DNA of 64,000 bases, taken from the NCBI GenBank assembly GCA_017471245.1, contig JAFUVB010000047.1:24835-88834 (forward strand), in the 5' to 3' direction. The notes beneath the pieces were generated by a model. The model saw only the letters and a list, made by a program, of their open reading frames with translations, was not told the origin of the DNA and did no database searches. This DNA is from Prevotella sp. (GTDB lineage Bacteria; Bacteroidota; Bacteroidia; Bacteroidales; Bacteroidaceae). A program made the position numbers and the translations under genes. Below are positions 36,114-44,829 of the stretch, piece by piece. Each line of letters begins with the position of its first letter. The first letter of the stretch is position 1.

Positions 36114-36605
36114 TTAACCCTTATTACCATTATTTCTTTCTCGTCCGAAACCGCCGCGCTCCATTCTCTTCTGGCGGTCGCTTTCGTATTTCTTGTATTG
36201 CTCAGAGGAGAATATCTTCTTGAGTTCTGCCTCATACTTGTCCATCTTCTCCTTGCGCTCTTTCATCATTTTCTCCATTTCCTCGCGGCTCGGACGCTGC
36301 TGGTTCTGTACAGAAGCACCTGAATTACCGTCGGGGCGCTGGCGGTTCTGACCCATTCCCTGACCGGGACCCCTGCCTGGACCTCTTCCAGGACCTCTGC
36401 CCGGACCCATGCGGAACAAATCTTTATATTGCTCGTTCAGTGCCTTCAGCTTTTCGGTCTGCTTGGCATCCAGTCCGTATTCCTTAACCATCATCTCTGT
36501 GCGGTCTACGCGTGGGCGCTGACGTTGTCCGTCGTTCTTCTGTTCTTGAGCCGATGCCGTGGTGAGCGTGCATGCAGCTATCATTGCTAAAACTAATTTT
36601 TTCAT
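36114..36605 (-). CDS. Periplasmic DUF4890-like protein
   Basis: The 163-residue protein has a signal peptide (MKKLVLAMIAACTLTTASAQ). It is highly charged, with repeated helical segments (RTEMMVKEYGLDAKQTEKLKA and EEMEKMMKERKEKMDKYEA) separated by a GPGRGPGRGPGRGPGQG spacer. This is typical of the small Bacteroidetes DUF4890 family, possibly Spy-like periplasmic chaperones, which is inference from the helix pattern. A Met/Lys/Glu-rich helix and a terminator downstream support it being real. Confidence 0.75.
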   Translation of the reverse strand: MKKLVLAMIAACTLTTASAQEQKNDGQRQRPRVDRTEMMVKEYGLDAKQTEKLKALNEQYKDLFRMGPGRGPGRGPGRGPGQGMGQNRQRPDGNSGASVQNQQRPSREEMEKMMKERKEKMDKYEAELKKIFSSEQYKKYESDRQKRMERGGFGRERNNGNKG

Positions 36606-36751
36606 TGTCTTTGATTTGTTTAATTTGTTATTTACTGAAAATAATCGCGATATTTTGACTTTATGACAGTTTCCGTTTCTTGATGTTTAATGGTTAGATA
36701 CTTTTTTAGTAAATTTTAAAACAAATACTTGCTCATTATGAAAAAATGTTG

Positions 36752-36759
36752 TAACTTTG
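36752..36759 (+). promoter_or_regulatory. -7 box of tRNA-Ser
   Basis: TAACTTTG lies 11 bases before the tRNA 5' end. Confidence 0.6.
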
Positions 36760-36770
36760 CATGTCGATAA

Positions 36771-36858
36771 GGAAGATTGGCAGAGTGATCGAATGCGCTG
36801 GACTCGAAATCCGGTATACCCATTATGGGTATCGGGGGTTTGAATCCCTCATCTTCCG
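36771..36858 (+). tRNA. tRNA-Ser (CGA)
   Basis: The 88-base type II tRNA has acceptor GGAAGAT/ATCTTCC, anticodon loop ACTCGAAA giving anticodon CGA, a long variable arm (TACCCATTATGGGTA) as in serine tRNAs, and a T arm with GGTTTGAATCC. The CCA end is not encoded. Confidence 0.93.
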
Positions 36859-36890
36859 CTTATGCAGATCAGTTAAGAAGTGTTTTTCAG

Positions 36891-36919
36891 GGGGACCGTG
36901 AGGTTCCCTTTTCTTTTTA
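36891..36919 (+). terminator. Terminator after tRNA-Ser
   Basis: GGGGACC and GGTTCCC form a 7 bp stem with one G-U pair, followed by TTTTCTTTTT. Confidence 0.65.
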
Positions 36920-36964
36920 TTTGGTATAGGCTCAGTCGATAATTTGTATATACACGCGAGTAAC

Positions 36965-37640
36965 TCCATATCAATAAAATGAAATGATGCGGCACCTGAG
37001 CTTAAACAGCTGTATATCAGTACGTTAGATTCCATTTACCTGCACCCGCTGCGTCACCTGCTGCGTCACCAGATGGGTAATTTTGTGGAAAAACGGCGAA
37101 AAAGTAAGATTTATTGACAATGCAACAGCTTGATATCCAGATATTTGCGAGGCGAAAGTAAAAATCCACGACAATTATTTTAACCATTCTATAGGCATTG
37201 TTCGCGGACACAATAACAAGTAAAATAAGTGAAATCGGATAGAATATCGGAGCAAAAGGACAGCATCTAATGAAAACTCATGAAAAATGGTCAGTAAATA
37301 CCCCATCAGGTGTCGCAGCGGGTGACGCAGCAGGTGCGGGATAAATCTCCGAAAGTGCCTGAATGTCAGTGCGTTATGCTCAGGTGCGGCATAAAACCGT
37401 TTTTATGCTCTGTAGGAGATGGTGATGAAGCACCGTGATGATGCATCGATTCCTGCCACTCTCATTTGCTCCAGCATCTCAAAACATGAGCTTTCATTCA
37501 TCAAAACCTATGCTTTCACCTTTCAAAACCTATGCTTTGAGGCTCCAAAACCTATGCTTTTTTTCATCCTATTAGTCTCATAAGCCTTATTTGCCCTATA
37601 AGTCCTATAAGCCCTATATGCCTTCACTCTAAAGAAAAAA
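36965..37640 (-). repeat. 0.7-kb dispersed non-coding element (copy 3)
   Basis: This is the reverse-complement relative of 19995-20695. It contains inverted arms (about 37027-37080 and 37300-37400) with TTTATCCCGCACC and GTGACGCAGCAGGTG, GTCGTGGATTTTTACTTTCG on the minus strand, a 22-base array (37480-37567, with AAAACCTATGCTTT units) and ATAAGCCCTATA runs. It fills the gap between tRNA-Ser and the M6 protease. No conserved ORF is present. Confidence 0.8.
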
Positions 37641-37672
37641 CATGCTTTCTATCTCGGAAACATATATTTTCT

Positions 37673-39493
37673 TCAAGGAACGATCACTTTTCGTCGGTTC
37701 ATGATATAGATGCCCTTTGGCAGTTTCGTCGGGTCATCGCCCACATAGATGCCGTCGAGCGAATAGATTCTCTTTTTCTCGTCGTTGCCGGTGATCATCA
37801 CTCCGCGTAAACCTGATGATATGTTTTCCAGAAAATCGAAAGTGATGATGCCGTCTTCGGATTCGTTGATGTTGAAGATGGGCTTGTTCAGGCTTTCACC
37901 CACATAAACCGTGGGCTTCACCTCGCTGGTGTCGGTGAGGAACCTCACATTCAGACTGCCCGGAAAGGGGTCGCCGGCATAGCTGGCGCGATATTCTGCG
38001 GCGGTGTATTTGCGTGGATCCACTTCGTCTTCGCCGAGCACCTGATACGAGCTGATCAGTAATCCGTCGGCTGGAACGATGGTGAGGCGCGGCTGTCCTG
38101 CCGTGTTGTTAGGATGGTCGCTCACTCCCACGTTTTCAGAGCTGTAGTTCAGGTGCATCACAAGCATGCCGTGGCCTCGCGCATAGCTGTTCCAGCCCTG
38201 CTTTTGCACGTTGAACAGCAGGAAATATTCGCGCCCTTTGCTGTCGTTGTCGTTCATGATGCGATAGGCTTTGCCGCCATTCTGTATGGTCTGAAGGCTC
38301 ACTTGCTGTGCCTCTTTCAGCGTGTCGATGGTCATCCAGCCCATCACTTCTTGTTCCCAGGGGGTGTATTCAGCCGGATAGAAGCCGATGTTGCCGCCCA
38401 GATACTCGCCGCCGTCCATCACGTCCCAGTCTTCCATGGCCTGGTTGTTGATTCTTGCTCCGTCATTGGTGGGGTAGATGTCGGGCAAGCCCATGCAGTG
38501 GGAGAATTCGTGCACGAAGAGTCCGATGCCGTTGATGCGCTTTTCGCCCCAGGCTTCGGTGTGGATGGGCGCGCCTCCTAACTCGCAGTGAACGCCATAC
38601 CGCGATACGGTCTTCCCGTCGTATGATCCGTAGCTGCCGGTGCTCGATTTTGGCCAGATGGCATTCGATGTAACGCCCGAATAGCTCTCTCCGTAACCGG
38701 CATAGATGATGTATACGAGATCCACCTTGCCGTCGTTGTCGGCATCGTATTGGGAGAAGTCGATCAGGTCGTCGGCTGCCTTGCACACATCGGGTATGAA
38801 CAGATCCATGCGGTCGTTGCTGCCGCTGCCGTAATACGACATTTTGTTGTTCAGTTTCACGGGTCCGTACACGTCGAACTGGGGTGCGAACTTGCCGAAG
38901 CTCATGTCTTTGAAATACTGCTTCACGCTTCCGTAGTTTCTTTCCACCGTCTTGTCTACGTCGTTGGTGGGCTGTCCGTCAGCATTGAGGAACGAGTCGA
39001 AGAGCTTCCGGGTGGTTTCGTAGTTGTTTTTGAACAGCGAGTCGCTGAACTCTGCCAGTATCACGATGGCTTTGGGCGTTCCTTCGTGGGGGAAATACGA
39101 GGAGTTGTTTGCCAGCTTCTCTTTCCTCATGCCGCTTTTCTTGGCCGCTGATGCCGTTTCCTGCTGCATGGCGCTGAGAAACAGGTGCTTGTCCTGCCTC
39201 TTGATGGCAGCTTTCTCCTGCTCGTTGCGGTTAGAAGGAGAGTGGGCGAGTATGCCGGTGGCTTTCAGCGAGCCGTCGTCGCCCACTTCAGCGATATAGT
39301 ATGAAAGGTCATCGTGCACAAGCAGCACGCCGTCGGCTGTGGTATACCAGTGGCTGAAGGCATCGCCATGGCTGTAGATGGTGAGCTGCGTGCCGTCGGA
39401 TTGCCTCACCGTGTGAGGTCCGCGCTGCGGTTTCACTGCCCAGCAGTTGATGGCTATGAGTGTGATGACGAGTGTATAGATCAGTTTTTTCAT
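37673..39493 (-). CDS. Secreted M6-type metalloprotease with type IX-like C-terminus
   Basis: The start at 39493 gives a signal peptide (MKKLIYTLVITLIAINCWA); a 129-codon upstream extension is a shadow over EFR1. The 606-residue protein has the metzincin-like zinc site HEFSHCMGLPD (328-338), an EF-hand-like DADNDGKVD (250-258) and N-terminal HTVRQSDGTQL. The C-terminus, RIYSLDGIYVGDDPTKLP then KGIYIMNRRKVIVP, resembles Bacteroidales type IX secretion sorting tails. It is likely a surface or secreted peptidase. Confidence 0.88.
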   Translation of the reverse strand: MKKLIYTLVITLIAINCWAVKPQRGPHTVRQSDGTQLTIYSHGDAFSHWYTTADGVLLVHDDLSYYIAEVGDDGSLKATGILAHSPSNRNEQEKAAIKRQDKHLFLSAMQQETASAAKKSGMRKEKLANNSSYFPHEGTPKAIVILAEFSDSLFKNNYETTRKLFDSFLNADGQPTNDVDKTVERNYGSVKQYFKDMSFGKFAPQFDVYGPVKLNNKMSYYGSGSNDRMDLFIPDVCKAADDLIDFSQYDADNDGKVDLVYIIYAGYGESYSGVTSNAIWPKSSTGSYGSYDGKTVSRYGVHCELGGAPIHTEAWGEKRINGIGLFVHEFSHCMGLPDIYPTNDGARINNQAMEDWDVMDGGEYLGGNIGFYPAEYTPWEQEVMGWMTIDTLKEAQQVSLQTIQNGGKAYRIMNDNDSKGREYFLLFNVQKQGWNSYARGHGMLVMHLNYSSENVGVSDHPNNTAGQPRLTIVPADGLLISSYQVLGEDEVDPRKYTAAEYRASYAGDPFPGSLNVRFLTDTSEVKPTVYVGESLNKPIFNINESEDGIITFDFLENISSGLRGVMITGNDEKKRIYSLDGIYVGDDPTKLPKGIYIMNRRKVIVP

Positions 39494-39507
39494 ACTTTTT
39501 TCTTTTT

Positions 39508-40281
39508 TTAATAGTAAAGATACTGCCCTTTGTTCTTGGTTCTTGAGCCGTATTCGATGGCGTGAACGGGGCAGTGGTGATAGCAGCTGAAGCAGGTGAG
39601 GCATTTCCCGTTGTGCTTCCACGTGGGTGTGGCGCCCTTGCCTGCCTGAATGTCGTGAACGGGGCATACGGCGGCGCATTTGCCGCACTGCCTGCATACG
39701 TCTTCCTTCACGCGAAACAGCTTGTCGCTCACTATATATTTCACGAAGGCTGCTCCCAGCACGTGGCTGTTTGTCTTGGGCCAGCGACCTTTGTAGGTGC
39801 GCGTGATGCCTGGCTCGCGGTCCACGATGTAGGGCAATATGTCGGAAAGCTGCCTTGCGGCGGTGGTTTTCTTCGTCCATTCTTTTTCTGGCGAATCCAC
39901 GTCCATGAAGGGCAGCCCCACGTAGCTCTCAGGCATGATGAGCGAAAATACACTGGTGGCATGCAATCCCCTCAGGTTCAGGTCTTTGTTCAGATATTCC
40001 ATGGTCTGCCCGATGTCGTCGCCGGCGGTGCACAATGCCCAGCAGAAATGGCGCGAAGCATCGCTGCTGAATTTCAGTTTGGCGATGAATTCGCGCACCA
40101 ACTTGGGCGGTCGCCATCCGTGAACGGGGAAGCAGAAGCCTATCCGCTCACCTTCATTCAACGTATAGCTGCATGCGCCATCGATTTCGTCGGCCATGTT
40201 GAGCATCGGCTCGTTCACTGCCTGCTGAATTTCGGTAGCTGCCCATCGGGTGTTGCCTGTTCCTGAGAAATAAAATATCAT
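39508..40281 (-). CDS. EFR1-family ferrodoxin (flavodoxin-like with 2x[4Fe-4S])
   Basis: The 257-residue protein opens with MIFYFSGTGNTRWAA, the flavodoxin phosphate loop. GFCFPVHGWRPPKLVREF follows, and near the C-terminus there are two ferredoxin clusters, CRQCGKCAAVCP and CLTCFSCYHHCP. EFR1 proteins move electrons in anaerobes; the partner is unknown. It ends 14 bases upstream of the M6 protease start, so they may be co-transcribed. Its promoter leaves almost no leader (see nth). Confidence 0.9.
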   Translation of the reverse strand: MIFYFSGTGNTRWAATEIQQAVNEPMLNMADEIDGACSYTLNEGERIGFCFPVHGWRPPKLVREFIAKLKFSSDASRHFCWALCTAGDDIGQTMEYLNKDLNLRGLHATSVFSLIMPESYVGLPFMDVDSPEKEWTKKTTAARQLSDILPYIVDREPGITRTYKGRWPKTNSHVLGAAFVKYIVSDKLFRVKEDVCRQCGKCAAVCPVHDIQAGKGATPTWKHNGKCLTCFSCYHHCPVHAIEYGSRTKNKGQYLYY

Positions 40282-40285
40282 TTTG

Positions 40286-40293
40286 CAAAGTTA
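40286..40293 (-). promoter_or_regulatory. -7 box of EFR1, adjacent to start codon
   Basis: The minus strand reads TAACTTTG, and only four bases (CAAA) separate it from the ATG at 40281, implying a leaderless or near-leaderless mRNA. Confidence 0.65.
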
Positions 40294-40332
40294 CACTTTT
40301 TTTCTTAACCATCAAAATTCCTGACGATTTAT

Positions 40333-40363
40333 TTTGTTTTGTGCAAGATTTCGAGTAATTTTG
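40333..40363 (+). promoter_or_regulatory. nth promoter, abutting the start codon
   Basis: TTTG at 40333-40336 and TAATTTTG at 40356-40363 have 19-base spacing. The ATG begins at 40370, six bases after the -7 box, about where transcription should start. Confidence 0.7.
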
Positions 40364-40369
40364 CAGGTC

Positions 40370-41020
40370 ATGAAAAGAAAAGAAAGATATGAGTTCGTGC
40401 TGGGTTATTTCCGTGAGCGGATGCCGCACGTGAGCACTGAACTGCAGTTTGGCAGCGTTTTTCAGCTCTTGGTGGCAACGGTGCTCAGCGCCCAGTGTAC
40501 CGACAAGCGCATCAATCAGGTGACACCGGCATTGTTCAGCCGTTATCCCGATGCGAAAACCATGGCAGAGGCTGAGCCGGAGGATGTGCTCGAATACGTG
40601 AAAAGCGTGAGCTATCCCAATGCCAAGTCGAAACACCTGGTTGAAATGTCGCGCATGCTGGTGGAGAGCTTCGGCGGCGAGGTGCCTGTAGAGATGAGCG
40701 ACCTCGTGAAACTGCCTGGGGTGGGGCGCAAGACTGCCAATGTGATTCAGGCAGTGGCCTACGGCAAGAGTGCCATCGCAGTAGATACGCACGTTTATCG
40801 TGTGAGCCACCGCATGGGACTGGTGTCGAAGCGTGCCAACACACCCGTGAAAGTGGAGGAGGAACTGAGCAGGAACATACCCGAAGGCGACCGCGCCGAT
40901 GCTCACCATTGGCTGTTGCTCCATGGCAGATATGTTTGCCAGAGCCGTCAGCCGCGCTGCAGCGAATGCCCGTTTGACTTCTTCTGTCCCAAATGCTTAG
41001 GGAACTCAAAGCTTGAATAA
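40370..41020 (+). CDS. nth: Endonuclease III
   Basis: The start at 40370 gives MKRKERYEFVLGYF, as expected for the family, and 216 residues. The helix-hairpin-helix LPGVGRKTANV carries catalytic K121, and AVDTHVYRV carries D139. The iron-sulfur loop CQSRQPRCSECPFDFFC has the C-x6-C-x2-C-x5-C spacing. Nth removes oxidised pyrimidines and nicks the strand in base excision repair. The earlier in-frame start at 40334 lies inside the promoter. Confidence 0.95.
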   Translation: MKRKERYEFVLGYFRERMPHVSTELQFGSVFQLLVATVLSAQCTDKRINQVTPALFSRYPDAKTMAEAEPEDVLEYVKSVSYPNAKSKHLVEMSRMLVESFGGEVPVEMSDLVKLPGVGRKTANVIQAVAYGKSAIAVDTHVYRVSHRMGLVSKRANTPVKVEEELSRNIPEGDRADAHHWLLLHGRYVCQSRQPRCSECPFDFFCPKCLGNSKLE

Positions 41021-41087
41021 AAAAAGAACACGTAGAAATCTGTATGACAGATAGTTATAACATATAATTAATCAAACACTTGATAAT

Positions 41088-41801
41088 ATGCAGACACAAC
41101 GAATACTCAGTTTCCTGAGAGATATTGCTGCCAACAACAACCGCCCGTGGTTCCAGCAGCACAAACAAGAATTCGATGCCGTGCGCCAGGATTTTGAAAA
41201 TGGCATTGCATTAGCCATCGGAAAAATCACCGAATTTGATGATACCATTGCCCATATCGCGGTGAAGGATGCCGTTTACCGCTTCTACCGCGACACGAGA
41301 TTCTCTCCCGACAAGTCGCCTTATAAGCGCCACCTCGGAGCTTATATCTCGGCTCATGGAAAGAAGTCGCTCCATGGTGGCTACTACATCCATTTAGAGC
41401 CGGGAAACTGCCTGCTTGCATGCGGCTGCTATTGGTTACCCACCAATATCCTCACCTCCTGCCGCAACGAAATCATGTCGAACATCGACCAGTGGCGAGG
41501 CATCGTGGAAAGCCGCAGGTTCGTCAGCTTGTTCGGAAAACCGGGAGCAGGCGAGTGGAGCGATGACAATACCACGTCGCCGAAAGGCTTCGGCATCAGC
41601 ATGCTCAAGACTGCACCCAGCGGATTTCCTAAAGATTATGAGTTCATCGAATATCTCCGCATGAAGGATTACTGCTGCTGGAAGCGCGTTCCTGATACGT
41701 TCTTCGACGGCGACGAGTGGATCAACGAAATGGCAAAGGTGTTCCAGGCGGGCAAGCCGATGATGGATTTCGTGAACAGCGTGGTGGATGATTATGAATA
41801 A
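41088..41801 (+). CDS. DUF2461 family protein
   Basis: The 237-residue protein has the DUF2461 pattern: FLRDIAANNNRPWFQQHKQEFD, YRFYRDTRFSPDKSPYKRHLGAYI, GGYYIHLEPGNCLLACGCYWL and PKDYEFIEYLRMKDYCCWKRV. The family is widespread in Bacteroidetes and its function is unknown. It is 67 bases after nth and 27 before greA on the same strand. Confidence 0.9.
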   Translation: MQTQRILSFLRDIAANNNRPWFQQHKQEFDAVRQDFENGIALAIGKITEFDDTIAHIAVKDAVYRFYRDTRFSPDKSPYKRHLGAYISAHGKKSLHGGYYIHLEPGNCLLACGCYWLPTNILTSCRNEIMSNIDQWRGIVESRRFVSLFGKPGAGEWSDDNTTSPKGFGISMLKTAPSGFPKDYEFIEYLRMKDYCCWKRVPDTFFDGDEWINEMAKVFQAGKPMMDFVNSVVDDYE

Positions 41802-41828
41802 AAGGATTGTTAAAACAGACAGTTTGTA

Positions 41829-42293
41829 ATGGAATATATGTCACAAGAGGGCTACGACAAGCTCGTAGCCGAACTGCATCAGTTAGAGAGCGTGGAACTG
41901 CCGATGGTGAGAGATGCCATTTCGGAGGCACGCGACAAGGGCGACCTCAGCGAAAACTTCGAATATCACGCCGCCAAGCGCGAACAGGCACGGCTGCTCA
42001 GCCGAATCCGATTCAAGCAGAAAGTGCTTGCCAATGCGCGGGTCATCGATGTGTCGCGCCTTAGTGCCGACAGCGTGCAGCTGCTCAGCAGGGTTGAAAT
42101 GACAAATATGGCGAATGGAGCCCACATGACCTATACCATCGCCAGTCCCAATGAGGCGAATATCCGTGAGGGAAAGATTTCCATCAAGTCGCCCATCGCG
42201 CAGGCTCTGCTCAACAAGCGGGCTGGCGACGTGGTGGAGGTGTGTGTTCCCGCCGGAAAACTCACGCTCCGCATCGACAGCATCCAACTGTAG
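41829..42293 (+). CDS. greA: Transcription elongation factor GreA
   Basis: The 154-residue protein starts MEYMSQEGYDKLVAELHQLE. It has the coiled-coil tip NFEYHAAKREQ and the C-terminal FKBP-like region VIDVSRL and ISIKSPIAQALLNKRAGDVVEV. GreA rescues backtracked RNA polymerase by stimulating transcript cleavage. Acidic residues at the coiled-coil tip (RDKGDLSENFEYH) are retained, so it is probably active. Confidence 0.94.
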   Translation: MEYMSQEGYDKLVAELHQLESVELPMVRDAISEARDKGDLSENFEYHAAKREQARLLSRIRFKQKVLANARVIDVSRLSADSVQLLSRVEMTNMANGAHMTYTIASPNEANIREGKISIKSPIAQALLNKRAGDVVEVCVPAGKLTLRIDSIQL

Positions 42294-42400
42294 CAACGGA
42301 ATGTATATTCATGCAGTCATTTGCAAAAATGGCGCTGGCACCCACTCTTTGTTTTTTGTACTTTTTCTGCAAAAGAGAAATGATTCTCGGAAATTTTTTA

Positions 42401-42408
42401 TAACTTTG
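42401..42408 (+). promoter_or_regulatory. -7 box of the DUF4160-DUF2442 pair
   Basis: TAACTTTG lies 29 bases upstream of the ATG at 42438. Confidence 0.6.
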
Positions 42409-42437
42409 CAACCACAGAACATAAAGCGTTAGATATT

Positions 42438-42695
42438 ATGCCGGAAATTAGCAAATTCTTTGGAATAATCATCAGCCTCTACTGGCGCGACCACAATCCG
42501 CCGCACATACACTTCACCTACGGCGAATACGAGTGCACCATCAGCGTGCTCGACCGTGTGGTGAGCGGCAAAGCCCCGTCGAAGGTCATTGCCAAGGTGA
42601 ACGAGTGGATGGACTTGCACGAGGCAGAAATACTCACTCTTTGGGAAAAGGCTCAAAGGGGCGAGAAACTGGGACGAATCGAGCCACTTAAATAA
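42438..42695 (+). CDS. DUF4160 family protein
   Basis: The 85-residue protein starts PEISKFFGIIISLYWRDHNP and has the motif PPHIHFTYGEYECTISV, typical of DUF4160. It is followed after 17 bases by a DUF2442 gene on the same strand, the usual pairing for this family, suggested to be toxin-antitoxin-like. No activity has been shown to my knowledge. The pair marks the start of the accessory zone. Confidence 0.85.
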   Translation: MPEISKFFGIIISLYWRDHNPPHIHFTYGEYECTISVLDRVVSGKAPSKVIAKVNEWMDLHEAEILTLWEKAQRGEKLGRIEPLK

Positions 42696-42712
42696 ACAGA
42701 AAGGAGAACAAT

Positions 42713-42946
42713 ATGCTGAGAGTAACCGATGTTGATTATGTGAAGGACTACGAGCTGCTGCTCACGTTCAGCGATGGTACGCGCAAACTCTGCGACCTGC
42801 AACCCTATCTGACGGGTGAGGTGTTCGGCGAGTTGCTCGACCTCAACAAGTTCATCCAGTACGGCTTGACGGGCTACACCATTGAGTGGGCTAACGGCGC
42901 AGACCTCGCACCCGAGTTCCTGCACGATATAGGGCGGGCTGCGTAA
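42713..42946 (+). CDS. DUF2442 family protein
   Basis: The 77-residue protein starts MLRVTDVDYVKDYELLLTFS and has DGTRKLCDLQPYL and EWANGADLAPEFLHDIG, the DUF2442 signature. It is the partner of the upstream DUF4160 gene. A shared 38-base repeat follows its stop codon by 11 bases. Confidence 0.85.
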   Translation: MLRVTDVDYVKDYELLLTFSDGTRKLCDLQPYLTGEVFGELLDLNKFIQYGLTGYTIEWANGADLAPEFLHDIGRAA

Positions 42947-42957
42947 GTGTCAGACAC

Positions 42958-42995
42958 GAGAAACAAAGGACGGGAACCGAGGACGAGGATGTCGG
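42958..42995 (+). repeat. 38-base repeat with hairpin core (copy A)
   Basis: GAGAAACAA, CGGGAA and CCGAGGACGAGGATGTCGG occur in this order; the same set at 47572-47610 differs at only a few positions. It lies at the 3' side of a minus-strand gene driven by the leader at 44420-44710. Confidence 0.75.
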
Positions 42996-43066
42996 AACTG
43001 GATCTTCGACGAGCAAAGCGGCAAGCTGATTGCCCGCTTTTCATCAGGCATTTATATATCGGTTTC

Positions 43067-44398
43067 TTATTTCAAAATAATCTTCTGAGTCGCTTTTACT
43101 GTATTATTCTGAATCTGTACGACATTATATACACCAGATGCTCCGTTAAGTGTTATCTGGGTTTCTCTCTGTCCTGCGGGAACGTTGGATTGCTTTACCT
43201 GTGTGCCTGCTGCCGATATCACCTTGATTTCTGCCCCCGTAGCATTTTCATCGCCAAAGTTAATATTGATAGTTGCGTTTCTGTCTGCAATTGTTGGTGA
43301 TACGCATAGGCGGGCTGGAGCAACATTCACTTTCTTTATGTCCGTGGTTTCCCTGTCGATAAGATAGAAGAGAGTACAATTGTTGTCATTGATAGATGCG
43401 TCTATGGCAATGTATGTCTTTTCGCCAATTGTGACGATGTATACACGGTCTGGTTTTGCTGAAACTTCGCTTCCAAATGTCAAGTCATTAAGAATAGCAC
43501 CATCCGCAGAAACTATCTGGAAGCCAATTAAAGCCAACTTTGATTTTTCAGAGATGTTGGTAGTGCGCTTCGTCTCGATTCTTTCTTCACCATAAATACC
43601 GTCATCGACCACACTGTATTCCCCCGTGCCTTCTGTTGCCGAAAGAGTGTATTTGGGAATGATATACTCAAACTCTTCATCCTTATTGAATAGGGTTTGC
43701 GATGCCTCAAAATAGTAGTTGGCTCTACCGTCGCCATAGTTAAGGTTAATATTGCAGAGGCGAATGCGTCGGAGAGTTTCTTGCCGGTCTTCTGTTCGTG
43801 TTCCCGTTACGTGCCAGTCGGAGTAGGTTACGTTATAGCCAACATTATACATGTACATTCGTCCATTCTTGCAACGCCAGTAACGTTTGGGATATTGCTT
43901 TCCGAAATAATCGTAATTGAAATAGTAGTCGGAAACAGAATAGAAACTATTATCAGTAAAATCAACGACAATGAGGCTGTCGCCATTTTCTTCTTTCGTT
44001 ATGTGTATAGAACTATCCGTAAATGTTGGGTCGGAAGCCATTATCTGGTTCAGCCACGTCTCGTATGTGGTATACAAATCCTGTTCATATACACCCGCAA
44101 CATCTACCGAAACGACCTCGCGTTCCTCATCTTGGAAGGTAAGCTGATAATTGAAAGTTTTCTCTTGCCGAGTATTGATGGTTTTAATAAGTTCTATGTT
44201 TTCATCATAGACCAGCAGATTCTCGTCTGAGTCATCATGCATTGTAAGAAGAGGAACATTATTAAACGTGAACTCTTTGGGAATTGAAAGAGAACTACGG
44301 TCTGGCCAGCCCAAATCTAAACGCTCCGTGGTTTTAACTTGTGAATGTGCAGTGCATGCAAGCAGCATAGCTACTAACGAAATGATGATCTTTCTCAT
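43067..44398 (-). CDS. Exported protein with type IX-like sorting domain
   Basis: The 443-residue protein has a signal peptide (MRKIIISLVAMLLACTAHSQ). The C-terminal ~80 residues (from INFGDENATGAEIKVISAAG to QIQNNTVKATQKIILK) look like a type IX secretion sorting beta-sandwich. The middle is Tyr/Asn-rich and unlike known enzymes. It is driven from a promoter and structured leader shared with the unrelated gene at 49310-49774. The function is unknown; it is a likely surface protein. Confidence 0.72.
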   Translation of the reverse strand: MRKIIISLVAMLLACTAHSQVKTTERLDLGWPDRSSLSIPKEFTFNNVPLLTMHDDSDENLLVYDENIELIKTINTRQEKTFNYQLTFQDEEREVVSVDVAGVYEQDLYTTYETWLNQIMASDPTFTDSSIHITKEENGDSLIVVDFTDNSFYSVSDYYFNYDYFGKQYPKRYWRCKNGRMYMYNVGYNVTYSDWHVTGTRTEDRQETLRRIRLCNINLNYGDGRANYYFEASQTLFNKDEEFEYIIPKYTLSATEGTGEYSVVDDGIYGEERIETKRTTNISEKSKLALIGFQIVSADGAILNDLTFGSEVSAKPDRVYIVTIGEKTYIAIDASINDNNCTLFYLIDRETTDIKKVNVAPARLCVSPTIADRNATININFGDENATGAEIKVISAAGTQVKQSNVPAGQRETQITLNGASGVYNVVQIQNNTVKATQKIILK

Positions 44399-44419
44399 AG
44401 TTCTTCTTGTTTGATTGTT

Positions 44420-44710
44420 AATGAACGCAAGAGGCGCAGACTTTCGCCATACACCTCACGGCTCACCACAAGCCATCATCAAATATGGGAAATCTGCGCC
44501 CGTTAGCGGGACAGTCCCAATATTGATGATTTGCTCGTTTTCTCGCGGTGGTGATTGTGAGGTTATTGAGCAATATGTCTTTGCACTCTTTGCAGAATGC
44601 GACGACAAAATTACAAAAAGAAATCCAAATAGCGACAGGAAAAGACAAAAATATTGTAATACAAGAATGAAATAAGCTATAATACGATTCTGTATCTTCC
44701 CAAAATCGTC
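44420..44710 (-). promoter_or_regulatory. Conserved promoter-leader module, copy A (candidate structured RNA)
   Basis: On the minus strand a -7 box TAATTTTG (44606-44613) precedes about 190 bases of leader before the ATG at 44398. The leader predicts paired stems ACCUCAC/GUGAGGU and UCAUCAA/UUGAUGA, CCCG/CGGG and GGCU/AGCC hairpins, and GGCG/CGCC near its end. The same elements occur in copy B at 49795-50075 with compensatory changes. Homology extends upstream of the promoter past AGGAAAAGACAAAAATATT. Confidence 0.75.
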
Positions 44711-44794
44711 CTATTGATGCATTAGAAAAATGAATAAGTTATATGCCATAAGAAGAAAAAAACAACGAAATGCTGAAATTTGGGAATAATTTAC

Positions 44795-44802
44795 TATTTT
44801 TG
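44795..44802 (+). promoter_or_regulatory. -7 box of the phosphoribosyltransferase-like gene
   Basis: TATTTTTG lies 27 bases before the ATG at 44830. It excludes the earlier start at 44770, which would be untranscribed. Confidence 0.5.
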
Positions 44803-44829
44803 CAACGTAATTGTATAAAGACATTGTTT

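Noticed and set aside
37673-39880. Extended 735-codon form of the M6 protease
   Set aside because: The extra 129 codons lie antisense to nothing useful, overlap EFR1 in another frame, and precede a perfect signal peptide at 39493.
42958-42995. Integron attC site
   Set aside because: The 38-base repeat lacks the paired R and L box layout of attC sites and no integrase is nearby.
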